From contig OZ243922.1 in NCBI GenBank assembly GCA_965213905.1, forward strand, positions 1,426,001 to 1,490,000: a DNA stretch of 64,000 nucleotides. Reading direction: 5' to 3'. The stretch's first letter is position 1, and each line of letters begins with the position of its first letter. The notes below the pieces were generated by a model that did no database searches, was not told the origin of the DNA, and was given only the letters and a program-made list of their open reading frames with translations. Positions 49,927 to 58,776 of the stretch are shown here, in pieces. The stretch is from SIRX01 sp965213905. GTDB taxonomy: Bacteria; Actinomycetota; Rubrobacteria; Rubrobacterales; Rubrobacteraceae. The position numbers and the translations under genes were made by a program.

Positions 49927-51840
49927 CTAACTTCTCGCCCCGATAAGGCTCTCCTCCACCATGTCTTGCAGGCGGTAGTTCGCTATCTTCACGACCTCGA
50001 CTATGGAGATCAGGGTTTCCTGCTCCTTATTGTGCTTTAACCGAGACTCGGCATCCTCCAGAAGTGTCTCTTTGGTGTGGTCCCGGATGGCGGTCACCAG
50101 CGGGAAGCCAAACTTCTCCCGGTAAGCCTCGTTTATCTGCTGAAATTCTTCGTCTTCTTTCTCTGAGAGTCCCGTGAGACCAACCGACCGGCGCTCGCGC
50201 AGGGAGAGCGTAGACAAACTCCCCCGGGCGGTCGCCCGCTTGCTCAAGGGTGTGTAGGAGCGCAGTAACTCCGCCTGGTGATCTTCCGGGGCATCGTAGA
50301 CGACGGTCTGGAAGGCGTGGCGTAGGTCGTGAATGCTGGAGAACGGGTGTTCGGCATCATAGGCTTCTTCGGTAACCCAGCGGGCTCCCTGGAACAGCGG
50401 CGCGAACTTCTCCGCAAACGCCTCACGGCCGAGCCGGTTGGCTTCCATGACGGTCAGCTTGTCCTCTACGCCGCCTACGTTCTCACCGTAATCGCCCACG
50501 TCCTGTTCAGCTTCTCCTCCCAGGACGTTGAAAAGGATGTTCAGGAGAATAGCGGCCACGGCGGCGGCGGTGATGCCGCTGTCGAACACGAGCCGCACGG
50601 CCTCCGGGAATTGCTCGTAAAACTCCGGCACCGTGGCGGGGATCACGCCGAGGGCGACGGCAACGGCCACGATTATGAGGTTCCTGTTGAGCGTGAGGTC
50701 CACCTTAGAAAGCGTCTGGACGCCGGCCGCCGCGACGGAGCCGAACAACACCAGACCCGCACCACCCAATACGGGCAGTGGTATAGAGGCCACCAACCCG
50801 GCGACCTTTGGGAAGATACCCATCAGGATCAGGATGACACCGGCAGCCGCCACCACGAAGCGGCTCTTGATCCCGGTAAACCGCACGAGCCCAACGTTCT
50901 GGGCGAAGGCGGAGAACGGGAACGTGTTCAAGACCGCGCCGACGGCCGTGGAGATGCCGTCCGCCCGCAGGCCTTTGGCGACTACGTCAGAATCTACTGG
51001 CTTCTCGGTTATTTCGCCGATGGCGAGGATGTCGGCGGTAGTCTCGGTCATAATGATCAGCATAACGAGCGTCATAGATATTATCGGGATTATGGCGAAG
51101 ACCGGCGCCCCGAAGTTGAAGGGCAGTGTAATTCCAACCCATCCCGCATCCCCTACCCTGGCGAAGTCGGCCATCGCGAATATCGCCGCAAAAGCAGTGC
51201 CGATGACAAGCCCGAGCAGGATAGCAACCCGGCTCAGGAAACCGCCGAGGATTCCCCCGGCGAACCGGGTAATGAGCAAGACTACGATCAGCGTAAAGAA
51301 CGCCAGCCCGATGTTGGCCGGGCTCCCAAAATCCGGGGCGTCCGGGACACCGCCGGCGGACCACCGGATCGCCACCGGCATCAGCGAGACACCGATTATG
51401 GCGATGATAGTGCCGGTAACCACCGGCGGAAAGAAGCGTAAAAGTTTGCCGAAGAACGGCGCCGCCGCCACGGTCAGGAGGCCAGCCACTATCACCGACC
51501 CATAAATTCCCTGTATCCCGTACTCGCCGCCGATAATGATCATCGGCGTGACCGCCGCGAACGAGGTTCCCTGAACTATCGGCAGCTTCGCCCCGAACTT
51601 CCAGAACCCGACGGCTTGTATAAGGGTGGCTATGCCGCACATAAAAAAGCTGGCGTTGATGATGTAGACGATTTGCTCTGGCGGCAGATCTAGGGCCGAC
51701 GCCACGATGAGCGGCACCGCGATGATCCCCGCATACATGGTCATTACGTGCTGCAACCCGAAGGCCGCCATGCGTCCCGCCGGCAACACCTCATCTACAG
51801 GATGGGTTGCTTGCCCCTCCCGGCCACGATCCTCTGACAT
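49927..51840 (-). CDS. NCS2 purine permease fused to a degenerate OHCU decarboxylase domain
   Basis: Residues 1-460 are a nucleobase-ascorbate (NCS2/UraA-like) permease with about 14 membrane segments; FGLQHVMTMYAGIIAVPLIVA, QGTSFAAVTPMI, TETTADILAIGEI and NTFPFSAFAQNVGLVRFTGIKSR are family hallmarks, and xanthine or urate is the likely cargo. Residues about 475-637 are an OHCU-decarboxylase-like domain (AFAEKFAPLFQGARWVTEEAY, GLTGLSEKEDEEFQQINEAYREKFGFPLVTAIRDHT). The catalytic HPDLA motif reads YTPLS (529-533), so the domain is probably inactive and may dock or regulate. It is the first gene of the unit running to allB. Upstream lies an operator-like palindrome. Confidence 0.9.
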   Translation of the reverse strand: MSEDRGREGQATHPVDEVLPAGRMAAFGLQHVMTMYAGIIAVPLIVASALDLPPEQIVYIINASFFMCGIATLIQAVGFWKFGAKLPIVQGTSFAAVTPMIIIGGEYGIQGIYGSVIVAGLLTVAAAPFFGKLLRFFPPVVTGTIIAIIGVSLMPVAIRWSAGGVPDAPDFGSPANIGLAFFTLIVVLLITRFAGGILGGFLSRVAILLGLVIGTAFAAIFAMADFARVGDAGWVGITLPFNFGAPVFAIIPIISMTLVMLIIMTETTADILAIGEITEKPVDSDVVAKGLRADGISTAVGAVLNTFPFSAFAQNVGLVRFTGIKSRFVVAAAGVILILMGIFPKVAGLVASIPLPVLGGAGLVLFGSVAAAGVQTLSKVDLTLNRNLIIVAVAVALGVIPATVPEFYEQFPEAVRLVFDSGITAAAVAAILLNILFNVLGGEAEQDVGDYGENVGGVEDKLTVMEANRLGREAFAEKFAPLFQGARWVTEEAYDAEHPFSSIHDLRHAFQTVVYDAPEDHQAELLRSYTPLSKRATARGSLSTLSLRERRSVGLTGLSEKEDEEFQQINEAYREKFGFPLVTAIRDHTKETLLEDAESRLKHNKEQETLISIVEVVKIANYRLQDMVEESLIGARS

Positions 51841-51949
51841 GTTTTCTCCTTCCCCAGGCGTGAGGCCTGATCTTCTACCTCTGCCACCTATCTTAAGTGC
51901 GTCGGGATCAGGATATCTATGTACTGGCGATTAAAGTTTTGCCGCCGCG

Positions 51950-51967
51950 TTTGTGTCCTCGTACAAA
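51950..51967. promoter_or_regulatory. Operator-like palindrome TTTGT-N8-ACAAA (purine permease operon)
   Basis: TTTGTGTCCTCGTACAAA lies 110-127 bases upstream of the permease start. The same architecture (5-bp arms, 8-base centre) occurs upstream of the xanthine dehydrogenase operon at 56146-56163. A shared purine regulator, perhaps the local PucR, is inferred. Confidence 0.5.
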
Positions 51968-51979
51968 CCTACGGGTAGG
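51968..51979. promoter_or_regulatory. 12-bp palindrome CCTACGGGTAGG
   Basis: CCTAC-GG-GTAGG directly abuts the TTTGT-N8-ACAAA site. Two related copies (CCTACGTGTAGG and CCTATGTGTAGG) lie beside the modA gene at 63691-63716. A shared molybdenum or purine signal is possible but unproven. Confidence 0.35.
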
Positions 51980-51999
51980 AACGAAGGGTTCGTGTGCTT

Positions 52000-52287
52000 C
52001 TAGTTAGCTTCCCCAAACCTGTCTGCTTCCGCTTCAGCTTCCACCTTCACTTCGACTGCTTTAGCGCCGGCATCAAGAGCAGTCTCTAAAACTTTCGTCA
52101 TAGCCTGCAACACCTCTTCGCGGCTTCCCGCAAGCATGATGGTCTCTGGTCCCGCTTCGCGCGCCAGCCCAGATTCCCCCGCCGTTCGCATCGCCGCCTC
52201 GATCTGCTTTTGCGGCGGCTTCTCGGCGCGATCGGAAGTGCCGACCTTCAGCTCCGCGCTAACCGGCGCCCGCTCGTAACCGGGCAC
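52000..52287 (-). CDS. Thiamine-binding-like (MTH1187/DUF77) small protein
   Basis: A 95-aa protein: a beta strand (APVSAELKVG), a helix with KQIEAAMRTAGESGLA, a strand (ETIMLAGSREE), a second helix (EVLQAMTKVLETALDAGAKAVEV) and a last strand. This alpha/beta pattern matches the DUF77/YqgV family, which binds thiamine or hydroxymethylpyrimidine as tetramers. GTG 52287 follows AAAGGAG and is 19 bases after xdhA, so it is cotranscribed with xanthine dehydrogenase. Its role in purine metabolism is unclear; assignment to the family is by pattern, not certain. Confidence 0.65.
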   Translation of the reverse strand: MPGYERAPVSAELKVGTSDRAEKPPQKQIEAAMRTAGESGLAREAGPETIMLAGSREEVLQAMTKVLETALDAGAKAVEVKVEAEAEADRFGEAN

Positions 52288-52306
52288 TACGTCTCGCTCC
52301 TTTCGT

Positions 52307-54685
52307 CTAATCGTCCGACTTCAGCGTACCCAGCGCTGCCCGGTTGCGGAGGCTCGTCGGGGGCTTTTTGGAGATACCGGCTAGCTGCTCGGGTTTTACA
52401 GGAACTCTTGTAAGCTCCCGGCCGGTTGCGTCGCGCAGCGCGGCCACTATAGCCGGCGTGGAAGAGATCGTCGGGGGCTCGCCGACGCCTTTGAGGCCGT
52501 ACGGGGCCTCCGGGTCTGCGAGTTCCAAAATATCCATCTTTACCGACGGCATGTCGAGGATGGTGGGAATGAGGTAGTCGGTGAAAGAGGCGTTCAAGAC
52601 CTTGCCTTCTTTTATCTGGATCTCCTCCATCAGGGCGAGTCCGAGACCCTGGGCGATACCGCCCTCTATTTGACCCTCAAGCGCCTGCGGGTTCATGACT
52701 TTACCCACGTCCTGGGCCGTGGCGATCTCTACCACCCGCACGAGCCCGAGCTCTGTATCCACCTCCACCACCGCCCGGTGCGCCGCGAAAGCGAACTGCA
52801 GGTGAGGATCTCCCTGCCCGTTCTCGTCCAGCGGATAGGTCTTCTTGTGATGGAACTCAACGGTTTCCCCGAACGCCTCACCGTCGAGGAGGTCGACCAG
52901 TGAGACCAGCGCCCGGCCGCCCGAGGTCACGTCTCCACCCCCGATCGAGAGGCCAGCCGGGTCTTCTCCGAACTCTTCACCGGCTCGCTCGATTACCCGT
53001 TCACGGACCGCTTCGCACGCCATCTTTACCGCGCCGCCCGTCATATACGTCTGGCGCGAGGCGGAGGTGGAGCCCGCAGAGCCCACCCGCGTATCCGCCG
53101 GGAGCACGGCTACCTTCTCGATACCGAGCTCGGTGCGCGCGATCTGGGCCTGCACCATAACTCCGCCCTGCCCGACTTCCGCCGCCGCAGTATGCACCTC
53201 CACGAGCGGCTCCCCGTCTTCGATAAAGAGCCGGACCCGCGCCGTGGAGTAGTCGTCGAAACCCGCCGAGAACCCGATATTCTTGAAACCGACGGCGTAC
53301 CCGACGCCCCGTTTCACACCCTCGCCGTGCGTTACGTTCGAGACGCCGCCCGGCAGTTCGCACAGGTCCCGGCCCGGCAGTTCTTCCTGCTCCGGGAGGG
53401 GCATTGCCTTTACACGCTCCAGGATCTCCGCCACCGGCGCCGGTTTCGGTACTTCCTGGCCGAACGGGAACTTCATCCCCGGCTCGATGGCGTTTTTTAT
53501 GCGGAGCTCCATCGGGTCCATTCCGAGCTCCGCCGCCAGCTTGTCCATCTGGGCCTCGTGGGCAAAGCAGGTCTGCACCGCCCCGAAGCCCCGCATCGCG
53601 CCGCAGGGCGGGTTGTTGGTGTAGAGCATGTGGCTCTCGATCTCCGCGTTCGGCACCTCGTAAGGGCCGCAGGCAAAGGTCGCCGCGTTCAGGCAGACGG
53701 CGTTGGAGCTGGACGCGTACGCGCCGCCGTCGAAGACGAGCCGCGCCCGGACGTAGACGAGCTTTCCATCTTTCGTGGCGCCGTGTTCGTAACGCATTTT
53801 CGCCGGGTGGCGGTGGACGTGGCCGAAGAAGGACTCTTCGCGGTTGTAGGACATCTTTACGGGTCGTTCGGTCTCCAGAGCGAGCATGCAGGCGTGGATC
53901 TGCATGGAGAGGTCTTCCCGGCCGCCGAACGCGCCGCCGACGCCGGAGAGTTCCATCCGGACCTGGTCGTGCTCTAGCCCGAGACTCTCTGAGACCTGAT
54001 CCTGGTCAATGTGCAACCACTGGGTCGAGATGTAAAGGTCCACCCCGCCGACCCCGTCCGGTACCGCGAGCCCGGACTCCGGCCCCAGGAATGCCTGATC
54101 CTGCATCCCGATCTCGTACTCACCCGTAACGACCACATCTGCCGTCACCCCCGGATCTCCGTGCTCAATGCGAATCCGCCGGAGCACGTTGCCGGAGAGG
54201 TGCAGCTTAGGCGCGTCGTCCCGCATCGCTTCTTCTGCGTCCACTACGGGTTCGAGGACTTCGTACTCTACGTGTATTTTCTCCAGCGCCCGCCGGGCGG
54301 TTTCGGGGTGATCCGCCGCGACGACAGCCACCGGCTCCCCCTGGTAGCGCACCTTCTCCCAGGCGAGCACGGGCTGGTCGGGGACCTCCATCCCGTAGAC
54401 TCTGCGACCCGGCACGTCCTCGTGCGTCAGGATAGCGTAAACGCCCGGTATGCTCTCGGCCCCCGAGGTTTCTATGGACCGGATCTCCGCGTGCGGATGC
54501 GGGCTGCGGAGCGTCGCGCCCCACAGCATGCCGTCCTGGTAGAGATCTGAGGAATACTCGAACTCGCCCGTAACTTTCGGAACACCGTCCGGCCGGACCG
54601 TGCTCTCGCCGACCCGTCCGGGCATTGTAGGCGTGGCGGGGCGTTTGCGGGTCGGGGCCGCGGGCATCGTCGCCCGGCCCGTCAC
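52307..54685 (-). CDS. Xanthine dehydrogenase, molybdopterin-binding subunit
   Basis: A 792-aa large subunit of the xanthine oxidase family that oxidises hypoxanthine and xanthine to urate at a molybdenum centre. Conserved parts are GVGGAFGGREDLSM, GAMRGFGAVQTCFAHEAQMDKLAAELGMDP, AEVGQGGVMVQAQIARTELGI, the GSAGSTSASRQTYMTGGAVKMA segment, and the catalytic-glutamate loop YGLKGVGEPPTISSTPAIVAAL. GTG 54685 overlaps the stop of the 2Fe-2S subunit (GTGA) and is preferred over a longer start that runs backward through that gene. The molybdate transporter genes at 62-63.6 kb supply the metal. Confidence 0.92.
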   Translation of the reverse strand: MTGRATMPAAPTRKRPATPTMPGRVGESTVRPDGVPKVTGEFEYSSDLYQDGMLWGATLRSPHPHAEIRSIETSGAESIPGVYAILTHEDVPGRRVYGMEVPDQPVLAWEKVRYQGEPVAVVAADHPETARRALEKIHVEYEVLEPVVDAEEAMRDDAPKLHLSGNVLRRIRIEHGDPGVTADVVVTGEYEIGMQDQAFLGPESGLAVPDGVGGVDLYISTQWLHIDQDQVSESLGLEHDQVRMELSGVGGAFGGREDLSMQIHACMLALETERPVKMSYNREESFFGHVHRHPAKMRYEHGATKDGKLVYVRARLVFDGGAYASSSNAVCLNAATFACGPYEVPNAEIESHMLYTNNPPCGAMRGFGAVQTCFAHEAQMDKLAAELGMDPMELRIKNAIEPGMKFPFGQEVPKPAPVAEILERVKAMPLPEQEELPGRDLCELPGGVSNVTHGEGVKRGVGYAVGFKNIGFSAGFDDYSTARVRLFIEDGEPLVEVHTAAAEVGQGGVMVQAQIARTELGIEKVAVLPADTRVGSAGSTSASRQTYMTGGAVKMACEAVRERVIERAGEEFGEDPAGLSIGGGDVTSGGRALVSLVDLLDGEAFGETVEFHHKKTYPLDENGQGDPHLQFAFAAHRAVVEVDTELGLVRVVEIATAQDVGKVMNPQALEGQIEGGIAQGLGLALMEEIQIKEGKVLNASFTDYLIPTILDMPSVKMDILELADPEAPYGLKGVGEPPTISSTPAIVAALRDATGRELTRVPVKPEQLAGISKKPPTSLRNRAALGTLKSDD

Positions 54686-55149
54686 GCGTCCATCCTCCCG
54701 GCGGCGAGGTGAACGGCGTCCAGGATCTTCTCGTACCCCGTGCAACGGCAGAGGTTGCCCGCCAACGCCTCCCTTACCTGGGTGTCGGTCGGCTCCGGGA
54801 TGCGCCCCAGCAGCTCGTGGGCCGCCACGACGAGCCCCGGCGTACAGAACCCGCACTGCACCGCCCCCGCCTCGACGAAAGCCTTCTGTACCGGATGAAG
54901 CCCGTCTTCACCGGCGATCCCCTCCACCGTAACGACGGTGCGCCCGTCAGCCTGTCCCGCCAGCACCAGGCACGAACAGACGAGCGCGCCGTCCAGATAC
55001 ACCGAGCACGAACCGCACTCTCCTTGCTCGCAGGCGTTTTTGGAACCCGGGAGGTCCAGGCGCTCGCGCAACACGTACAAGAGGCTCTCCCCCTCCCACA
55101 CGCCGTCCACCTCACACACTTTGCCGTTCACGCCGAACTCTAGCCTCAT
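54682..55149 (-). CDS. Xanthine dehydrogenase, 2Fe-2S subunit
   Basis: A 155-aa electron-transfer subunit with two [2Fe-2S] clusters. The first, plant-type site has CEQGECGSCSVYLDGALVCSC; the second, in the helical C-terminal half, has QCGFCTPG and NLCRCTGYEKI. It passes electrons from the molybdenum centre to the FAD subunit. ATG 55149 overlaps the xdhB stop (ATGA), and its own stop overlaps the next start, so all three subunits are coupled. Confidence 0.95.
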   Translation of the reverse strand: MRLEFGVNGKVCEVDGVWEGESLLYVLRERLDLPGSKNACEQGECGSCSVYLDGALVCSCLVLAGQADGRTVVTVEGIAGEDGLHPVQKAFVEAGAVQCGFCTPGLVVAAHELLGRIPEPTDTQVREALAGNLCRCTGYEKILDAVHLAAGRMDA

Positions 55150-56075
55150 TCACCCTCCCGATACTCGTCCCACGCCCACCGGAGCGCGCGCCGGGCCAAC
55201 ACCCCGACCGCGTGCCGCCGGTACTCCGCACTTCCCCGCACGTCGTCTATGGGCCGGGCCGCGCCCGACACCAGCTCCCCGAAGCGCCCTAGCGGCGCCT
55301 CGTCCAACCCGCCGCGAGAGTCCCATAGTCTTTTCTCATCCAGCACGCCCTGTACAAACTCTTCCGCTTCGTGAGCGCGGATGGGCGTCGGTCCGGCGGA
55401 GCCGATGCAGACGCAGACCTTTCTCTGCTGCGGGTGGATCGCGAGCCCCAGAGAGCAGACGGCGATGACCATCGCGTTCCGGGTCCCGATCTTTGCGTAC
55501 TGCTGCGGTCCTTCGGCCTTCGGGATGTAGAAGCCGGAGATCAACTCCCCGGGTTCGATGGTAGTCTTGCCCGGCGCTTCTATGAAATTCACGACCGGCA
55601 CGCGGCGCGTTCCCTCGACGCAGGAAAGTTCCACCTCCGCATCGGAGGCGTAGAGCGGTGGCAGGGCGTCGCCGGCGGGAGAGGCGGTCCCGAGGTTCCC
55701 GCCGACGGTTCCGAGGTTCCGGATCTGGGGCGACCCAACCGTTCGTGAAGCCATGGAAAGCCCCGGCAGCCGGTCGCCCAACTCCTCGATGATCCTCGTG
55801 TACGTTACCCCGGCTCCAATCCGCAGATGGCCGTTCTCGCGTCCCCACTCGAAAAGGTCCGGCACCCGCGTCAGATCCATGACGTAGCCGGGACGGGCAC
55901 GATCGAAGTTCAACTCGACCATCAAGTCCGTGCCGCCGAAGATGGGCCGGGTTTGGGGATGGGCGGCCTTCGCCTCCAGCGCCTCTTCCCAGGTTGTGGG
56001 CTGCAGAAACTCTATGCTCTTCTCCGTTTCTTTTGTTTCGGGCCGTCCGGAAGTCGGCTCTTCTAAATCTTCCAA
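55146..56075 (-). CDS. Xanthine dehydrogenase, FAD-binding subunit
   Basis: A 309-aa FAD subunit of the xanthine dehydrogenase/CO dehydrogenase medium-subunit family. It has the FAD pyrophosphate loop FGGTDLMVELNF, the GSPQIRNLGTVGGNLGTASPAGD motif, and a C-terminal domain ending with RRHAVGVLARRALRWA. The N-terminal 20 residues are a hydrophilic extension. The start is TTG 56075; TAATAT lies 9 bases upstream, implying a very short leader. A palindromic TTTGT-N8-ACAAA site lies about 70 bases upstream. Confidence 0.92.
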   Translation of the reverse strand: MEDLEEPTSGRPETKETEKSIEFLQPTTWEEALEAKAAHPQTRPIFGGTDLMVELNFDRARPGYVMDLTRVPDLFEWGRENGHLRIGAGVTYTRIIEELGDRLPGLSMASRTVGSPQIRNLGTVGGNLGTASPAGDALPPLYASDAEVELSCVEGTRRVPVVNFIEAPGKTTIEPGELISGFYIPKAEGPQQYAKIGTRNAMVIAVCSLGLAIHPQQRKVCVCIGSAGPTPIRAHEAEEFVQGVLDEKRLWDSRGGLDEAPLGRFGELVSGAARPIDDVRGSAEYRRHAVGVLARRALRWAWDEYREGE

Positions 56076-56084
56076 AGGCTCCGC

Positions 56085-56090
56085 ATATTA
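56085..56090 (-). promoter_or_regulatory. -10 box TAATAT of the xanthine dehydrogenase operon
   Basis: TAATAT (minus strand) lies 9 bases before the TTG start of the FAD subunit; any leader is only a few bases long. No good -35 box is visible at the usual distance, so an activator is likely needed. Confidence 0.5.
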
Positions 56091-56145
56091 TCCACCCGGT
56101 TCGGCGGCGTTCAACGTGCCCCGGGATAAAGTTCCTTTCAGCAGA

Positions 56146-56163
56146 TTTGTCCCGGAGGACAAA
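56146..56163. promoter_or_regulatory. Operator-like palindrome TTTGT-N8-ACAAA (xanthine dehydrogenase operon)
   Basis: TTTGTCCCGGAGGACAAA has perfect 7-bp arms (TTTGTCC / GGACAAA). It lies 71-88 bases upstream of the xdhB start and just after the leuS stop. It shares arms and spacing with the site at 51950. It lacks a T-run, so an operator is favoured over a leuS terminator. Confidence 0.55.
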
Positions 56164-56175
56164 CGGCGCGCGGTC

Positions 56176-58608
56176 CTACCCGACCACCAGGTTCACGAGC
56201 CGCCCGGGGACGTAGACGGCCTTACGGAGCTCTTTGTCCTCGACGTGGGGCCGGACCTTCGCGCTCGAAAGCGCCAGTTCTTTGGCGGTCTCCTCGCTTA
56301 TATCCGCCGGGGCTTCGATGCGGTCACGGAGCTTGCCGTTTACCTGGATGACCAGCGTGAACGCCTCGGTTTTTATGAGGCTCTCGTCGTAGCCGGGCCA
56401 CTCTTGTTCGTGAACGGAATACGATTCGCCGATTCCGGCCCACATCTCCTCGGCGTGGTGCGGCGCGAACGGCGCGAGGACGAGTGCGAACTTCCGCAGA
56501 GCTTCGTTCCACCTCTCATCTTCCACCCGGCCCCGGATGGCGAGAAGGTAGTTAGTCTGCTCCATCAGCGCGGCAACCGCCGTGTTGAACCGGAACGCTT
56601 CGAGGTCTTCCGTTACCTTCTTTATAGTCTGCTCTGTCCGACGGTCGAGCTCGCCGGGGTCGGCCTCCGCCCCGGTAGCTTCGCCTTCCGCCACGAGCGA
56701 GAGGGCGCGGCGCAGGAAACGTGAGACGCCTTCGATGCCGCGCCCGTCCCACGGGCCGCCCTGGTTCCACGGCCCGATAAACATCAAGAAGCAGCGCAGG
56801 GCGTCCGATCCGTAGCGGTCCACGAACTCCTGCGGGTTGACGACGTTGCCCTGGCTTTTGCTCATCTTCTCGGCGTCCTCGCCCAGGATGATGCCCTGGT
56901 TAAAGAGCTTCTTCATCGGCTCGTCGAAGTCCACGAGCCCGAGGTCGCGCATGACCTTCGTAAAGAAGCGCGTGTAGAGCAGGTGCATGACGGCGTGCTC
57001 GATGCCGCCGGTGTACTGATCCACCGGCAGCCACTTCTCACCGCGCTCCGGATCGAACGGCCCCTCGTCGTAGTGCGGCGAGAGGTAACGATACTGGTAC
57101 CACGAGGAGTCCATGAAAGTGTCCATCGTGTCCGTTTCGCGCTCCGCACGACCGCCGCAACTCGGACATTCGGTGTACCGGAAGTCTTCGTCGAGCTTGA
57201 GCGGCGACTCACCCGTGGGGGTGAACTCGGCGTCTTCGGGGAGGCGAACCGGCAGGTCCTTTTCGGGAACGGGGACGGTGCCGCAATCGTCGCAGTAGAG
57301 GATCGGGATCGGGGTCCCCCAGTACCGTTGGCGCGAGATGAGCCAGTCGTGCAGCCGATAAGTCACGGCGGACTCGCCTTTGCCTCGTTCTTCAAGATAC
57401 TCGACCATGCGCTGTTTGGCTTCTTCGACCTCCAGGCCGTCGAGGAAGTCGCTGTTGATCGCCGGTCCCTCACCGACGTATGCCTCGCCCTCGAAGTCTT
57501 CCGGCGGTTGGACGGTGCGGATTATGGGCAGGTCGTACCTGGCGGCGAAGTCCCAGTCGCGCTGGTCTTGGCCGGGGACCGCCATGATGGCGCCGGTCCC
57601 GTAGCCCATGAGCACGTAGTCGGCGATGTAGACCGGTATTTCCTTACCGTTCGCCGGGTTCGTCGCGTAGGCGCCGGTGAACGCGCCGGTCTTATCGCGG
57701 GTTACGTCCGTCCGGTCTATCTCCGTCATCTTGGCGGCCTTCTCGACGTAGGAGCGGACCTCTTCGGATTGTTCCGGCGTAGTTATCTTCTCTACCGCCG
57801 GATGCTCGGGGGACATGACGAAGAAGGTCGCCCCGAAAAGCGTGTCCGGGCGGGTGGTGAAGACCTCGATCTCACCGTAGCCTTCGATGTCGAACTTTAT
57901 CTCCGCACCCTCGGAGCGGCCGATCCAATTGCGTTGGAGCGTCTCCACCCGCTCGGGCCAATCTATTTTCGAGAAGTCCAGCAGTTCCTCGGCGTAGTCC
58001 GTGATCTTGAACAGCCACTGTGCCAGGTCCTTCTTGATAACCGGCGTCCCGCACCGCTCGCACACCCGGTCCGGTCCTACGACCTGCTCCCGCGCCAGCG
58101 TCGTGTTGTCTTTGGGGCACCAGTCCACCGGTGCGTAGTCCCGGTAGGCGATGCCTTTCTCGAAGAACTTGAGGAAGAACCACTGGTTCCACCGGTAGTA
58201 CTCCGGGTCACAGGTAACGACCTCGGAGTCGAAGTCGAACATCGCCCCCATCTGCCGGAGCTGCCCGCGCATGTTCTCGATGTTGGACATCGTCCACTTG
58301 TACGGGTGGATGCCGCGGTTTATGGCGGCGTTCTCGGCCGGCAGCCCGAAGGCGTCGAAGCCTATCGGGAAAAATACCCGGTAGCCGTTCATCCGCATAA
58401 AGCGGGCGCGGGTGTCGGAGGGGGTCATGGCGTACCAGTGGCCGACGTGCAGGTCGCCGCTCGGGTACGGGAGCATGGTGAGCGCGTAATGCTTGGGCTT
58501 GCCCGGATCCTCGTCGGTCTCGTAGAGGCCGCTTTCGGCCCACTTTTCCTGCCAGCGGCGCTCTATGTCGCCCGGCTTGTATACGCTTTTTATCGTCGTT
58601 TCGCTCAC
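56176..58608 (-). CDS. leuS: Leucyl-tRNA synthetase
   Basis: A class Ia aminoacyl-tRNA synthetase that charges leucine to tRNA. The 810-aa bacterial-type protein has the HIGH-like motif HVGHWYAM (about 54-61) after YPSGDL, the editing-domain threonine-rich VFTTRPDTLFGATFFVMSPEHP, the zinc-type Cys pairs (CDDCG, CPSCGG), and KMSKS in AEKMSKSQGNVVNP (about residue 580). GTG 58608 follows GAGGAG. The 168 bases upstream contain no T-box leader. The gene lies between the PRC-barrel and xdh genes on the same strand. Confidence 0.97.
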   Translation of the reverse strand: MSETTIKSVYKPGDIERRWQEKWAESGLYETDEDPGKPKHYALTMLPYPSGDLHVGHWYAMTPSDTRARFMRMNGYRVFFPIGFDAFGLPAENAAINRGIHPYKWTMSNIENMRGQLRQMGAMFDFDSEVVTCDPEYYRWNQWFFLKFFEKGIAYRDYAPVDWCPKDNTTLAREQVVGPDRVCERCGTPVIKKDLAQWLFKITDYAEELLDFSKIDWPERVETLQRNWIGRSEGAEIKFDIEGYGEIEVFTTRPDTLFGATFFVMSPEHPAVEKITTPEQSEEVRSYVEKAAKMTEIDRTDVTRDKTGAFTGAYATNPANGKEIPVYIADYVLMGYGTGAIMAVPGQDQRDWDFAARYDLPIIRTVQPPEDFEGEAYVGEGPAINSDFLDGLEVEEAKQRMVEYLEERGKGESAVTYRLHDWLISRQRYWGTPIPILYCDDCGTVPVPEKDLPVRLPEDAEFTPTGESPLKLDEDFRYTECPSCGGRAERETDTMDTFMDSSWYQYRYLSPHYDEGPFDPERGEKWLPVDQYTGGIEHAVMHLLYTRFFTKVMRDLGLVDFDEPMKKLFNQGIILGEDAEKMSKSQGNVVNPQEFVDRYGSDALRCFLMFIGPWNQGGPWDGRGIEGVSRFLRRALSLVAEGEATGAEADPGELDRRTEQTIKKVTEDLEAFRFNTAVAALMEQTNYLLAIRGRVEDERWNEALRKFALVLAPFAPHHAEEMWAGIGESYSVHEQEWPGYDESLIKTEAFTLVIQVNGKLRDRIEAPADISEETAKELALSSAKVRPHVEDKELRKAVYVPGRLVNLVVG

Positions 58609-58776
58609 TGGGACTCCTCGTGCGGGCTCTGGTGCGGGGGATCTAGTAAATCCGGTTAAAAGAACGCGCGGGAGCTTATAGTCGTGGACCGGTTAGGTCT
58701 ATGTATCCCTCGGCGCGCATGGGATTAATATAGCATCCGGCAGCCCACCGGGAAAGAGTGCTTTGCGGGCGGGCGG

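Noticed and set aside
58609..58776. T-box leader of leuS
   Set aside because: No T-box sequence (GGTGGTACCGCG-like) or specifier hairpin is visible upstream of leuS.
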